Origin: Vibrio ostreae
GTDB lineage: Bacteria > Pseudomonadota > Gammaproteobacteria > Enterobacterales > Vibrionaceae
Reading direction: 5' to 3'
Assembly: GCF_019226825.1 (NCBI RefSeq)
Contig: NZ_CP076643.1
Coordinates: forward strand, 434,001 to 498,000
Length of the DNA stretch: 64,000 nucleotides
Part shown: piece by piece, positions 35,342 through 44,546 of the stretch
Layout: each line of letters opens with the position of its first letter
Position numbering within the stretch: position 1 is the first letter of the stretch
Made by a program: the position numbers and the translations under genes
The notes under the pieces: model-generated
The model's database searches: none
What the model saw: only the letters and a program-made list of their open reading frames with translations
Told to the model about the DNA's origin: nothing

Positions 35342-36680
35342 CCCGGTTGCGTCCGGTCAGTTGTCAGAGCGGCTCAATGATGCTCTGGCATCACTCGATT
35401 CGGTTCCGGTGGCACGCGTCACCGGACGTCTGGTCAAAGTGAATGGCCTGATGCTGCAGGCGGTCGGCTGTCGGTTTAAGCTCGAGCAGCGCTGCATGGT
35501 TGAAACGGCGGAAGGCGACATGATCGAAGCGCAAGTGGTTGGTTTTGACCACAATGTCGCCTATTTAATGCCCATTCGTCGTTTGGGCGGCTTGTTTGCC
35601 GGCGCCAAGGTGATTCCGCTTGAAGGCGATAGTATGGTGCAGATCAGCAGCCAGTGGCTGGGGCGGGTGGTGAATGGTCTCGGCGAACCACTCGATGATG
35701 GCCCCGCGCTGCGGGGTGGTGAACGGGTATCGCTTGAGCCAAAGCCAATTAACCCGCTTAAACGCCGTCCGGTCGATACGCCGCTGGATGTAGGCGTACG
35801 GACAATCAATGGCTTACTGACGGTCGGCAAGGGCCAGCGCATCGGCCTGATGGCGGGCAGCGGCGTGGGGAAAAGCGTACTGATGGGGATGATCACGAAG
35901 AACACCGAAGCGGATGTGATTGTGGTGGGCCTGATTGGCGAGCGCGGACGCGAAGTGCGTGAATTCATTGAGCGTAATCTGAGCGAACAGGCTCGCAGAA
36001 AGGCGATTATTATCGCGGCACCGGCCGATGAGTCCCCTTTGATGCGCCTGCGTTCAACCTTATTATGTCACCGGGTCGCGGAGTATTTCCGCGATCAGGG
36101 CAAAGATGTGCTGCTGCTGATGGACTCTCTGACCCGTTATGCCATGGCGCAGCGTGAAATCGCGCTCTCGCTCGGCGAACCGCCGGCGTCACGTGGTTAT
36201 CCGCCGTCGGTGTTCAGCATACTGCCGCAACTGTTAGAGCGGGCCGGTAACAGTGACAACCTGGATGGCAGTCTGACCGCTATTTATACCGTGCTGGCGG
36301 AAGGCGATGATCAGCAGGATCCTGTGGTTGACTCAGCCCGGGCAATCCTAGATGGTCACGTTGTGCTGTCACGCCAGTTGGCCGAGCAGGGGCATTACCC
36401 GGCCATCGATATTAATGCGTCAATAAGCCGTTGCATGTCGGCTTGTACCCAGCCGGCACATGTCACTGTGGCGAACCAGTTCCGTCAGCTTTATTCAAAT
36501 TATCTGCAGGTCAAAGAGCTGCTGCCATTAGGTGGCTATCAGCCGGGGCAGGATAGCGAACTGGATCGGGCGGTTGCCATGTATCCACAACTGAAAGCCT
36601 ATTTACAGCAGGCCGCCGGTGAAGTGGTCGATTATCCGTCCAGTCTGACCCAGCTCGCTCAGCTGTTTCAGAATCAGTAG
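35334..36680 (+). CDS. fliI: Flagellar export ATPase FliI (lateral, lfiI)
   Basis: FliI is the ATPase that unfolds export substrates. The 448-residue protein has Walker A GSGVGKS (about residue 179), the LIGERGREVREFIERNL motif, Walker B VLLLMDSLTRYAMAQREIAL and the PPASRGYPPSVFS segment, all diagnostic of the family. It is followed by fliJ after 44 bases. Confidence 0.97.
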   Translation: MSNPVASGQLSERLNDALASLDSVPVARVTGRLVKVNGLMLQAVGCRFKLEQRCMVETAEGDMIEAQVVGFDHNVAYLMPIRRLGGLFAGAKVIPLEGDSMVQISSQWLGRVVNGLGEPLDDGPALRGGERVSLEPKPINPLKRRPVDTPLDVGVRTINGLLTVGKGQRIGLMAGSGVGKSVLMGMITKNTEADVIVVGLIGERGREVREFIERNLSEQARRKAIIIAAPADESPLMRLRSTLLCHRVAEYFRDQGKDVLLLMDSLTRYAMAQREIALSLGEPPASRGYPPSVFSILPQLLERAGNSDNLDGSLTAIYTVLAEGDDQQDPVVDSARAILDGHVVLSRQLAEQGHYPAIDINASISRCMSACTQPAHVTVANQFRQLYSNYLQVKELLPLGGYQPGQDSELDRAVAMYPQLKAYLQQAAGEVVDYPSSLTQLAQLFQNQ

Positions 36681-36724
36681 CTTATCCTGCATCAGACAGG
36701 GCGCGCAGGCAGAAAGAGGTGGTG

Positions 36725-37165
36725 ATGAAAGATAAAATTCGCGCAGTCGGTAAATTGCAGCAGGTTGAAGAGAAACGCCGGGATCGTATTGGTCAGCAGC
36801 TTGACACCATGCGACAGCGTCATCAGCATATGCAAAATCAGCTGGAGCAGCTAGCGCAGCTCAAGTCCGGCAACGGCGAATCGACCCGGCAGGCCTCGGC
36901 GCTCAACAGCACGGTACTGATGAATCTCAGCCGGGTTGATCACATGCTGCAAAAATTGCTGGTGCACCACGAGCAGGAACAGGCGGTGATGGAAGCACAG
37001 TGTCACTCGGTACAAAAAGAGCTCGCCAGTCGTCACGCAAGAGTGAAAGGTATTGAGCAGGTACTGGATCGCTGGCGCAGGAAGCAGGATTACGACAAAG
37101 CGCGCAAAGAGCAAAAGCATATCGAGGATATTCTCAATGCGCGCTATCGTAAGCGTGAGCTGTAA
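36725..37165 (+). CDS. fliJ: Flagellar export chaperone FliJ (lateral, lfiJ)
   Basis: FliJ is a coiled-coil protein linking FliI to FlhA. The protein (146 residues from the ATG at 36725, with AGAGG five bases upstream) is almost wholly helical, with heptad-rich stretches (EEKRRDRIGQQLDTMRQRHQHMQNQLEQLAQL; QKELASRHARVKGIEQVLDRWRRKQDYDKARKEQKHIEDIL). The family is poorly conserved, so the call rests on position and coiled-coil nature. It closes the flagellar locus. Confidence 0.85.
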   Translation: MKDKIRAVGKLQQVEEKRRDRIGQQLDTMRQRHQHMQNQLEQLAQLKSGNGESTRQASALNSTVLMNLSRVDHMLQKLLVHHEQEQAVMEAQCHSVQKELASRHARVKGIEQVLDRWRRKQDYDKARKEQKHIEDILNARYRKREL

Positions 37166-37227
37166 CGACAGCATTGAAAACCCGCTGATAGCAAAACAAC
37201 AACCGCGAGCGCTTAACGTTCTTTTTA

Positions 37228-38295
37228 TCAGGCCAGCTTGCCGCTGGCCTGAAATCTTTCCAGCTGCCTCAGGTACGGCGTCAGATCGCCGATACGGGAA
37301 GCCAGCCAGGCCGGATTATAATACGTATCAAGGTAGCGCTCGCCGCTGTCACACAGCAGGGTCACAATCGAGCCCTGTTCACCTCTCTGCTGCATCTCAC
37401 TGGCCAGTTGTAACGCTCCATACAAGTTGGTAACGGTCGAGGCTCCTGCTTTACGACCAATCACGCGCTCAAGCCAGTGGATGGTCGCGATGCTGGCGGC
37501 ATCATCAATAACCCGCATTTCATCAACCACATCGGCGATAAAACTCGGCTCCACACGCGGGCGGCCAATACCTTCTATTCGGCTGCCACAATCGCGGGTC
37601 AGATGACCATCGCGGGTACGGTAATAGTCGGCAAAGACCGAGTGCTCTGGGTCAACCACACACAGTTTGGTGGTGTGCTGCTGGTAGCGGATAAAACGCC
37701 CTATGGTTGCGGACGTACCGCCGGTACCGGCGCTCATTACGATCCAGCTTGGCACCGGATGCGGCTCAAGCTGCATCTGGCGGAAAATACTGTCAGCGAT
37801 GTTGTTATTGCCGCGCCAGTCGGTCGCGCGTTCCGCGTAGGTAAACTGATCCATATAATGGCCGCCCAGTTCCGTTGCCAGCCGGCGCGATTCGGCATAA
37901 ATCTGATCCGAACGGGCGACAAGATGCGCTTTACCACCATAAAATTCAATCTGTTCAATCTTTTTACGCGCGGTGCATTCCGGCATGACCGCGATAAACG
38001 GCAGTCCGAGCAGACGGGCAAAATAGGCTTCAGACACCGCAGTACTACCGGAAGACGATTCAATAATCGGCGTATCACGGCCAATCCAGCCATTACAAAT
38101 CGCATACAGAAACAGGGAACGCGCCAGGCGGTGCTTGAGTGAACCGGTCGGGTGGGTGCTCTCGTCCTTGAGGTAAATATCGATACCGTCCAAACAGGGC
38201 AGGTCAAGCTTGATCAAGTGAGTATCTGCTGTACGTTGTACATCAGCTTCGAGGATGCGGATGGCATCGGTTGTCCATTGGGTATCGCGCTGCAT
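37228..38295 (-). CDS. PLP-dependent cysteine synthase-family enzyme, likely cysteine desulfhydrase
   Basis: The 355-residue protein is a fold-type II PLP enzyme related to cysteine synthase. [18 protein letters not shown] holds the lysine that binds PLP (about K54), [15 protein letters not shown] is the asparagine-loop equivalent, and [14 protein letters not shown] the phosphate cup. It lies divergent from the DecR-like regulator, with the intergenic operator candidate between them. In Enterobacteria DecR controls cysteine detoxification, so a desulfhydrase is the best guess; a synthase-type activity cannot be excluded. A hairpin (37228-37252, CAGGCCAGC/GCTGGCCTG) overlaps its 3' end. Confidence 0.78.
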   Translation of the reverse strand: MQRDTQWTTDAIRILEADVQRTADTHLIKLDLPCLDGIDIYLKDESTHPTGSLKHRLARSLFLYAICNGWIGRDTPIIESSSGSTAVSEAYFARLLGLPFIAVMPECTARKKIEQIEFYGGKAHLVARSDQIYAESRRLATELGGHYMDQFTYAERATDWRGNNNIADSIFRQMQLEPHPVPSWIVMSAGTGGTSATIGRFIRYQQHTTKLCVVDPEHSVFADYYRTRDGHLTRDCGSRIEGIGRPRVEPSFIADVVDEMRVIDDAASIATIHWLERVIGRKAGASTVTNLYGALQLASEMQQRGEQGSIVTLLCDSGERYLDTYYNPAWLASRIGDLTPYLRQLERFQASGKLA

Positions 38296-38382
38296 GACTG
38301 TGCTCCTTAACAGGTAATGGAAATAATTTACCCACCTTCGGTGAGAAAAGCTTGGCTAAATTCGGCCTGGGTTGCTAGGTTT

Positions 38383-38399
38383 GGAGAATAATTTTCTCC
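38383..38399. promoter_or_regulatory. Palindromic operator candidate between decR and the PLP gene
   Basis: GGAGAA, TAATT, TTCTCC: an inverted repeat of six bases per arm with a five-base spacer. It lies 16 bases before the decR start and about 85 bases from the PLP gene, where a regulator controlling both genes would bind. Binding by DecR is inferred. Confidence 0.6.
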
Positions 38400-38415
38400 C
38401 AATGATGAAGTTGTA

Positions 38416-38877
38416 ATGGAACTGGATAAAGTGGACCGCCAAATTCTGGCCATGTTGCAACAGGATGCGACCCTGTCACTCAATGAGCTGGCAGAGGCCG
38501 TCAACCTGACCACCACGCCGTGCTGGAAACGGCTGAAAAAGCTGGAAGAGAGTGGTGTACTGACCAAGCGGGTGGCATTGCTCGATGCCGATAAACTCGG
38601 CTTAGCTTTTATCGCGTTTGTGATGGTGAAAACCAGCGATCACTCCCATGAATGGTATCAGCGTTTTGTCAGTAGCGTTGAGTCTTATCCGGAAGTGATG
38701 GAGTTTTACCGCATGGCGGGAGAGTATGATTACATGATGAAAGTACTGGTCAAAGACATGAAACACTTTGACCAGTTTTATAAGAAGTTAGTCAACGGCG
38801 TCGACGGGCTCAATAACGTGACCTCCACCTTTGCAATGGAATCATTAAAATACACCACCGAGTTGCCACTGTCTTAA
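38416..38877 (+). CDS. decR: Lrp/AsnC-family regulator, DecR-like
   Basis: The 153-residue protein has an AsnC-type helix-turn-helix ([30 protein letters not shown], residues about 21-50) and a RAM domain. It closely resembles E. coli DecR (formerly YbaO) along its whole length, including [20 protein letters not shown] and the C-terminal [12 protein letters not shown], as I recall that sequence. DecR activates cysteine desulfidation genes. It is divergent from the PLP enzyme, which is its likely target. Confidence 0.86.
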   Translation: MELDKVDRQILAMLQQDATLSLNELAEAVNLTTTPCWKRLKKLEESGVLTKRVALLDADKLGLAFIAFVMVKTSDHSHEWYQRFVSSVESYPEVMEFYRMAGEYDYMMKVLVKDMKHFDQFYKKLVNGVDGLNNVTSTFAMESLKYTTELPLS

Positions 38878-38902
38878 CGTGTTCCGGGCGCACGCCCGAT
38901 TG

Positions 38903-39016
38903 TCAGCCAAACAGCCAGGCGAGCAGCAGAACGAAAATCAGCAGACCGGCAAATGCTTTCAGCAGCGGTTTGATATCCGAACTGCCGCCGTTTGGTGGTT
39001 GATTACAGCATCCCAT
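38903..39016 (-). CDS. 37-residue membrane protein
   Basis: The peptide starts MGCCNQPPNGGSSDIKPLL and ends in a single hydrophobic helix (LKAFAGLLIFVLLLAWLFG). A strong GGAGGT lies six bases before the ATG, which supports a real gene. The CCN near the N-terminus may be lipid-modified or metal-binding; that is conjecture. It lies between decR and tesB. No function is known to me. Confidence 0.65.
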   Translation of the reverse strand: MGCCNQPPNGGSSDIKPLLKAFAGLLIFVLLLAWLFG

Positions 39017-39098
39017 AAGATGACCTCCAGTAGGTGAATTCCGCCAACAGTGTAACGCTTACCCTAAGGGCAAGGTAAAGCATGAAAAGGCTGGCTGC

Positions 39099-39962
39099 CT
39101 AGCGATCTTTAAATCGCATCACCCCTTCCTGTACAGCACTGGCGACCAGGTCACCCTGCTGATTGTATATTTCGCCCCGTACCAGACCGCGTGTATTGCT
39201 GGCCGTCGGGCTCTCAATGGCATACAGCAACCATTCATCCATTTTAAACGGACGGTGGAACCAGATAGAGTGGTCAATGGTGGCAACCTGAAACTTAGGC
39301 GTCATCAGCGTGACTTCATGAGGATGCAGGGCGGTCACCAGGAAGCCCCAGTCGGAAGCGTAGGCCAGCAGATACTGGTGAATCAGCTGATTGTCGGGCA
39401 TAGCGCCGTTGGCACGAATCCAGAGGTACTGTTTGGGTTCTGCCTTTTCTGGTTTGAGAGGGTTAATCACGGTGACCGGGCGCATTTCAATTGGCTTTTC
39501 ACCGCACAAGATTTTTTTCACTTGTGGCGGCAGCAGGTGAGCAATCTGCTCCGCAAGTTCCGATTCGGAAGCAAAGTTTTCCGGCCCGGGTACATCCGGC
39601 ATGGTTTTCTGATGTTCAAAGCCCGGCGCTTCACCGTGATATGAGGCGGTGAGGTAGAAGATAGGGCGGCCGTTTTGAATCGCTTTGACCCGGCGGGTAG
39701 AAAAACTGCGTCCGTCACGCAGGTTCTCGACATCATAGATGATTGGTTTTTCCGGATCGCCCGGATAAAGGAAGTAGCTATGGAAAGAATGTACGGTGCG
39801 CCCTGCATCCACGGTATAGCGCGCAGCAGAGAGTGCCTGACCAATCACTTGCCCGCCGTATACCTGTGGCAGGCCAAGGTTTTCACTTTCGCCGCGGTAC
39901 AATCCTTCTTCCAGTTTTTCCAGCTGGAGTAAACTCAACAGCTCTTGCAATGGTTTGCTCAT
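39099..39962 (-). CDS. tesB: Acyl-CoA thioesterase II TesB
   Basis: TesB hydrolyses acyl-CoA to fatty acid and CoA with two hotdog domains. The 287-residue protein starts [47 protein letters not shown]. The VGGQ-type block, [17 protein letters not shown], and the C-terminal [24 protein letters not shown] block are typical. Length fits the family. It is divergent from the YbaY-like gene, the same neighbourhood as E. coli tesB-ybaY. Confidence 0.95.
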   Translation of the reverse strand: MSKPLQELLSLLQLEKLEEGLYRGESENLGLPQVYGGQVIGQALSAARYTVDAGRTVHSFHSYFLYPGDPEKPIIYDVENLRDGRSFSTRRVKAIQNGRPIFYLTASYHGEAPGFEHQKTMPDVPGPENFASESELAEQIAHLLPPQVKKILCGEKPIEMRPVTVINPLKPEKAEPKQYLWIRANGAMPDNQLIHQYLLAYASDWGFLVTALHPHEVTLMTPKFQVATIDHSIWFHRPFKMDEWLLYAIESPTASNTRGLVRGEIYNQQGDLVASAVQEGVMRFKDR

Positions 39963-40095
39963 AGCGCCTCTCTTATTGTGTTTTTACTCTACTATTTTGT
40001 GAGCCAGGTCAAATGCTTGTCAAGACCTGCGTATAAGGATGACACGCCAATCTTCGTTATCTACAATGAATACAGGTTCACTAAATAAAAACACG

Positions 40096-40623
40096 ATGAA
40101 AAATATTCTGATTTTGACGTCAACGTTAATTATTGGCTCGGCTTTATCCGGTTGCCAGATGACCGATAATGGCATGCTTCAAACCACGCCTGCTCTGGAA
40201 AAAGCTGAAATTATGCCCGACAAGGTGCTGGATACCGTGAGCGGCACAGTTGCTTATCGCGAGCGTATTGCGCTGCCGGATAACGCGATTGTACGGGTTT
40301 CCCTGTTTGATGTTTCAAAAGCGGATGCGCCGGCTACACTGCTCGGAACCCAGGAGTTTACCACCTGGGGGCAGCAGGTGCCGTTTGAGTTTTCTATTCC
40401 TTATGATTGCGCCGACATTGATCCGAAACACCGCTATTCAATCAGCGCCCGCATCGAAGTGGATGGTCGTCTGATGTTCATCAGTGACAGTCATTATGGC
40501 GTGATTACCGACGACAAGCGCACGCACCAGGTCGAGATGAACCTGATCCGTGTTCATGAGGCACAGGGTAACAATGACGCGCTGAGTAACTTAAATCGGT
40601 TGAGAACTGAGACCGGTGAATGA
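40096..40623 (+). CDS. YbaY-like lipoprotein
   Basis: The protein (175 residues from the ATG at 40096) has a lipoprotein signal (ILTSTLIIGSALSGC). Its body is a YbaY-type beta domain: VSGTVAYRERIALPDNAIVRVSLFDVS and the PFEFSIPYDCADIDPKHRYSISARIEVDGRLMF block. I prefer this start over one 57 bases upstream, which lies before the signal peptide. It sits between tesB and atl as in E. coli. Function is uncharacterised; it is an outer-membrane or periplasmic lipoprotein. Confidence 0.82.
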   Translation: MKNILILTSTLIIGSALSGCQMTDNGMLQTTPALEKAEIMPDKVLDTVSGTVAYRERIALPDNAIVRVSLFDVSKADAPATLLGTQEFTTWGQQVPFEFSIPYDCADIDPKHRYSISARIEVDGRLMFISDSHYGVITDDKRTHQVEMNLIRVHEAQGNNDALSNLNRLRTETGE

Positions 40624-40639
40624 CTAAACCAGCGTATAA

Positions 40640-40945
40640 CTAAACCGGCTGCCAGCGGAACAGACGCAGTGCAATCTTACCGGCGCTGCTTACCGCGATA
40701 CCTTCCGCAACCAGTTTCTCCCTTTGTCGCTCCCAATCAGGGCCGGTGAGGGAAATCTCACCTTTACTGTTAATAACCCGAAACCACGGCAGGGTGCTGT
40801 CCGGAGGCAGATTTCCGAGCGCCTTACCGACGTGGCGGGCATAACCCGGATAACCGGCCATACGTGCAATATCACCGTAAGTGGAGACTTTTCCACAGGG
40901 AATTTGGTGAATAACGGCAAAGATCTGCATTAAAAATTGGTCCAT
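40640..40945 (-). CDS. atl: Alkyltransferase-like protein Atl (MGMT family)
   Basis: The 101-residue protein matches MGMT C-terminal domains: VSTYGDIARMAGYPGYARHVGKAL (helix-turn-helix with arginine finger) and PWFRVINSKGEIS, where the alkyl-accepting cysteine of PCHRV is replaced by tryptophan. Such Atl proteins bind O6-alkylguanine and hand it to nucleotide excision repair without transferring the group. Position near tesB and YbaY matches E. coli ybaZ. Confidence 0.92.
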   Translation of the reverse strand: MDQFLMQIFAVIHQIPCGKVSTYGDIARMAGYPGYARHVGKALGNLPPDSTLPWFRVINSKGEISLTGPDWERQREKLVAEGIAVSSAGKIALRLFRWQPV

Positions 40946-41006
40946 AATGACAAAGTCCTATTTTATTCTAGGGTAAGGATTCCAGGGACAGGATAAGGAG
41001 CGGGCG

Positions 41007-41744
41007 TTGCTATTGTCTACTTTTCAGTTCATCACCACAATACTGCTGGCGATGGTCTGTGCGCGAGCACTTGGCCTGAGTGGTGGTGACATGCCATTTA
41101 TTGCGTTTGTCATTCCGGCTTTGTGGCTGCTAAGCCGCAGCGGCTTCAGCGGTGTTATTCTGCTGCTGGGCGTATTAAGTTATGCGTTAACCATTCCTTA
41201 TCAGCCTGCCTCGCTTTCGGTCAGCATGTGGGTCATTTTCCCTCTGTTGATGGTGGTATTTTCCCACCCGCGTAATATGCCGGTGATCGCAGTGGGTATT
41301 TTGATTGTGGTGACCCTGGAAGTCGGCATCATGGTCACTCAGTCGGCCGGGAAGCTGTCAGGGACACCGGCCATGACCATGGTGCAGATCATCGCGATAG
41401 GCATGATTTGGTGGGCGGCGGCAAGCTGGAAACCGACCCAGCAACACAGCTGGTGGCCGTTGGCTCTTGTGGTTCCGCTTTGGGTTGCCGGGCTGCAGAT
41501 GGCAGCGGTGCTTGCTTTGTGCCTGACCGGATTAGTGGCAGTGATCGAAAACCTGAGCCAACACAAAAAATTCCAGTGGGGTAAATTGCTATGCTGGACA
41601 CTGCCTTCAGTCGGATTTATGGCCGTGATTCTGTCACCGGAAATTGACGTCCCTAATCCGGTGTTTGTCGTGTGGTTATGTCTGCTGGCAACGGCCTGGA
41701 TGACCGACTACATCCTCAAGAGTAATGAGCAACAACCGCTGTAA
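41007..41744 (+). CDS. Multi-pass integral membrane protein, unknown function
   Basis: The 245-residue protein has about seven to eight hydrophobic segments spread over its whole length, and no family motif that I recognise. Start is TTG at 41007, with AAGGAG six bases upstream, the best ribosome site here. It lies between atl and the diguanylate cyclase. Confidence 0.65.
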   Translation: MLLSTFQFITTILLAMVCARALGLSGGDMPFIAFVIPALWLLSRSGFSGVILLLGVLSYALTIPYQPASLSVSMWVIFPLLMVVFSHPRNMPVIAVGILIVVTLEVGIMVTQSAGKLSGTPAMTMVQIIAIGMIWWAAASWKPTQQHSWWPLALVVPLWVAGLQMAAVLALCLTGLVAVIENLSQHKKFQWGKLLCWTLPSVGFMAVILSPEIDVPNPVFVVWLCLLATAWMTDYILKSNEQQPL

Positions 41745-41871
41745 AATATGCATGAAAAATCTAAGTCAGTGCAAAGTTATGAGCTGGGCTCAATGAAGTC
41801 TTTATGCATATGCCTAAAAAATGGTTATTATCAGTCACTACTAAAATAAAAATGTATTTATACCAACGTCA

Positions 41872-43884
41872 ATGCTTAAAACTCTAGTCACTCGTGCTTG
41901 TTTGGGTCTGGTGCTGTTCGTCTGTTCAGTATCGGTCCATGCAGAGCAAACTGCTGACGCGCCCTATTTAGTCGCTACCGAAGCCGACGATGTGGTCACG
42001 CGCGTGCTGTTTGATACCATCGCGTATCAATTCAATGTCGACATTCAATATGTCAATTATCCCAGCTTTGATGCGATTCTTAAATCCGTTGAGTCTGGCG
42101 AAACAGACTTTGCCGCCAATGTTACCTATACCAGTGAGCGCGCTCAGCGGTTTGATTACTCTGCGCCGACCAATATCGAATACACCTATTTATACAGCCA
42201 TAATAATGCGACGCTAACCGGGATTAAGCGTATCGGTATCCCGAAAGGGACGATTTATGGAGAGCTGGTGGCGAAAAACTACCCCGATATTGAGCAGGTT
42301 GAGTACGACAGGGCCGAAGATGCGCAGGCGATGCTCAAAAGTGGCGAAGTGGATGGCGTGATCGATGCCATCAATCAGCTCAAACCTATGTTGAGTGCAG
42401 GTATGGATGCTCAGCTATTGAATGACCATATCTCTATTCAGCCGGTGTCGATTGTGGTGCCGAAAGGTCAGCACGGGGCGTTGCTGAATCAGTTTGAGGC
42501 CTATATTCATTCGGCGAAAGTGCAGAAATTACTGCGCGAATCGATACAAAAATATCAGTTCGATATCCGCAAGCAGGCTCTGCGCCAGGCGGTACTCGAC
42601 AGTGATATCAATTTACAGCGTCCGCTGCGGGTTAAGCTGGAAAATATACCTCAGTTTGCTCACTACGCCAGTGACGGTTCGGTGCGTGGTATCAGCGCGG
42701 ATATCCTGTTTCAGGCCTGTGATCTCTTAGTACTAAAATGCGATTTGGTCAGCAAAGCCGACGAAACCTGGGAAAGCATGTATAACGACATCCAGCAGGC
42801 CCGCATCGATATGATCGCGCCAATCACTATCTCACCGCCGCGCAAAGAGAAAGTCTATTTCAGCGAAAGTTATTACAGCCCTCAGGCCATAATGGTTAAA
42901 CGTGAGGGTTATAAGGATAACGTCTACAGCAATGTGTCGGAGTTGGTGGTTGAACGCATTGGTGTGGTGAAAAACGACTTTTTCGAAGAGCTAATGATGC
43001 GCATGCTGCCCAACAAAACCTTGCAGACCTTCGATTCGCAAAATGAACTGATTCAGGCACTGGTCGAGAAGCAGGTTGATTACATTGTTCTCAGCCTGGG
43101 TAACTTTAACGATGTATTACGTCACTCCCATTCTCTCTTACCTATTGTTGAAGATGAGCTGATCGGCAGTTTTTATACTTATCATGTCGGCATTGCGTTT
43201 CCGAAAAATGCCTTTGGTGCCGCACTCGCTCCGCTTATCAGCCGTGCGATCAAAATTATCGACTCACAGAAAATCGTTAAACATTATGACTATCAGCCGG
43301 ATTGGCGTGCGACACTTTTGACTGAACAACGAGTTGCCCGGCATAGTCAATGGTTGTTTGCATCTCTGAGCGTGTTTTTATTGCTTATCGCGGGTTATCT
43401 GCACTTTTTGTCAGACACCGATAATCTGACCAAACTACGTAACCGCCGAGCCTTGTATCGTCGCTACCGACGCGGAATTTCGCCGAGTAACACGCTGATA
43501 TATTTGGATGTGAATGACTTTAAATCGATTAATGGCAACTATGGTCCTGAAATCGGTGACAAGGTACTAAAGCAACTGGCCAGCCGCATCAATCATGTCT
43601 GGCGTGGCAAAGCTTATCGAACCGGTGGTGATGAGTTTGTGCTGATTGGCGATGTAAAAGGTGAAGAGCTGAAGTCGGTAGTGAATAAACTGCACAGCTT
43701 CCTGTTTATTTGCACCGAGCGTGACATCAGTTTTGAGGTAACGATGGCCGTTGGGGTGTCAAGCGGGCGCAGCAAGCAATTGTCGCTGCATGATGTTATC
43801 CAGCAAACCGATGGCGCCATGACTGATGAAAAACGCAGCTGGGCAGGTCAGGATACACGCGACGCGCTTTATCATGGCTTGTGA
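41872..43884 (+). CDS. Diguanylate cyclase with two periplasmic SBP-type sensor domains
   Basis: The 670-residue protein has a signal/anchor (ACLGLVLFVCSVSVHA), two solute-binding-type domains (about residues 28-235 and 245-480), a membrane helix near 493-513 (WLFASLSVFLLLIAGYLHFL) and a GGDEF domain (RTGGDEFVLIG, GGDEF residues 585-589). The active-site motif is intact, so it should make cyclic di-GMP in response to a periplasmic ligand. The I-site RxxD upstream is not present, suggesting no product inhibition. It lies just upstream of ffs. Cyclic di-GMP may influence lateral motility, but no direct link is shown. Confidence 0.88.
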   Translation: MLKTLVTRACLGLVLFVCSVSVHAEQTADAPYLVATEADDVVTRVLFDTIAYQFNVDIQYVNYPSFDAILKSVESGETDFAANVTYTSERAQRFDYSAPTNIEYTYLYSHNNATLTGIKRIGIPKGTIYGELVAKNYPDIEQVEYDRAEDAQAMLKSGEVDGVIDAINQLKPMLSAGMDAQLLNDHISIQPVSIVVPKGQHGALLNQFEAYIHSAKVQKLLRESIQKYQFDIRKQALRQAVLDSDINLQRPLRVKLENIPQFAHYASDGSVRGISADILFQACDLLVLKCDLVSKADETWESMYNDIQQARIDMIAPITISPPRKEKVYFSESYYSPQAIMVKREGYKDNVYSNVSELVVERIGVVKNDFFEELMMRMLPNKTLQTFDSQNELIQALVEKQVDYIVLSLGNFNDVLRHSHSLLPIVEDELIGSFYTYHVGIAFPKNAFGAALAPLISRAIKIIDSQKIVKHYDYQPDWRATLLTEQRVARHSQWLFASLSVFLLLIAGYLHFLSDTDNLTKLRNRRALYRRYRRGISPSNTLIYLDVNDFKSINGNYGPEIGDKVLKQLASRINHVWRGKAYRTGGDEFVLIGDVKGEELKSVVNKLHSFLFICTERDISFEVTMAVGVSSGRSKQLSLHDVIQQTDGAMTDEKRSWAGQDTRDALYHGL

Positions 43885-44018
43885 TTCGAACACCGAATCG
43901 CTCAATTGCTGGACAGTTGAAAGAAAATCAATGCTTTTGGTCTGATTTGGGGTTGCAATGAGGATGGGGATGCTTGATAATCCTCCCCACTCTTCGGCCG
44001 CAAGCTGAAGTGAACTAT

Positions 44019-44126
44019 GGGGGCCTTGGTCCTCCCGCAACACTAGTTCGTGAACCTGGTCAGGTCCGGAAGGAAGCAGCCACAGCGGATGATGTGTGTG
44101 CCGGGATGTGGCTGGGGCCTCCACCC
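44019..44126 (+). ncRNA. ffs: Signal recognition particle 4.5S RNA
   Basis: The sequence contains the invariant SRP core GGTCAGGTCCGGAAGGAAGC and GTGTGCCGGGATGTGGCTG. Its 5' end GGGGGCCTTGGTCCTCCCGC pairs with the 3' end GGGGCCTCCACCC to close a single long hairpin of about 108 nt, as in the E. coli 4.5S RNA. It forms the SRP with Ffh for membrane targeting. Tesb/ybaY/atl upstream agrees with E. coli synteny. The relic of a Tn7-like element begins right after it. Confidence 0.95.
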
Positions 44127-44142
44127 AATTTGGCGCTGAAAG

Positions 44143-44197
44143 CATAAAGCGTCCCAATAAAAGCATAAGCTGTCCTTTTAAGCCCCATAAAGTGCCC
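44143..44197 (+). repeat. Three direct repeats resembling a Tn7-like transposon end
   Basis: CATAAAGCGTCCC (44143-44155), CATAAGCTGTCC (44164-44175) and CATAAAGTGCCC (44186-44197) recur at 21-22 base steps, beginning 17 bases after ffs. Tn7-like ends contain several such TnsB-binding repeats, with tnsA just inside the right end. The position and the downstream tnsA relic support that reading; TnsB binding is inferred. Confidence 0.65.
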
Positions 44198-44241
44198 TAA
44201 ACTGAATTGAGTTGTTTTCTTACAACATTTAGGGACAAGTT

Positions 44242-44546
44242 ATGTCCGTTCGAAATCTGCGTAAACCATCCGTAACAAAAATGTGTACAAGTTTGCGATT
44301 CCTAAAAATCGACGTATCATTTTGTGTGAAAGTTCTTTAGAACGAGATTGTTGTTATCATCTCGAATACGCTAAGGACGTTATATCATTCCCATCACAAT
44401 CCGAAGGTTTCTATTATTCTTCAGGTAACAAGCTTTATCCTTACACTCCTGATTATCTAGCACTCACCCGATTTGTGGTTATCAGCAGGATCAGACTCTC
44501 ACGATTTCGATCCCGATCAATTGATTACACAATCAATTGTTTCTAA
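44242..44546 (+). pseudogene. tnsA: Truncated tnsA relic of a Tn7-like transposon
   Basis: TnsA is the Tn7-family endonuclease that cuts the 5' strands at transposon ends. The ATG at 44242 begins MSVRNLRKPSVTK; after an A5 run (44277-44281) the frame shifts and continues VYKFAIPKNRRIILCESSLERDCCYHLEYAKDVISFPSQSEGF...YPYTPDYLAL. This matches TnsA N-terminal catalytic-domain features (ESSLExD...HLEY, QxEGF, YTPDFL). Six A would join the frames. The protein then ends, at about 44546, without the ExK catalytic segment or the C-terminal domain. No tnsB, tnsC, tniQ or cas gene follows. Confidence 0.75.

Noticed and set aside
37228..37252. Hairpin as terminator of fliJ or of the PLP gene
   Set aside because: The stem is strong, but it overlaps the PLP coding end and is not followed by a T-run on either strand.
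43759..44166. A 135-residue frame on the minus strand overlapping ffs
   Set aside because: It runs through the 4.5S RNA and the end of the cyclase gene; the RNA explains the sequence and the protein has no recognisable feature.
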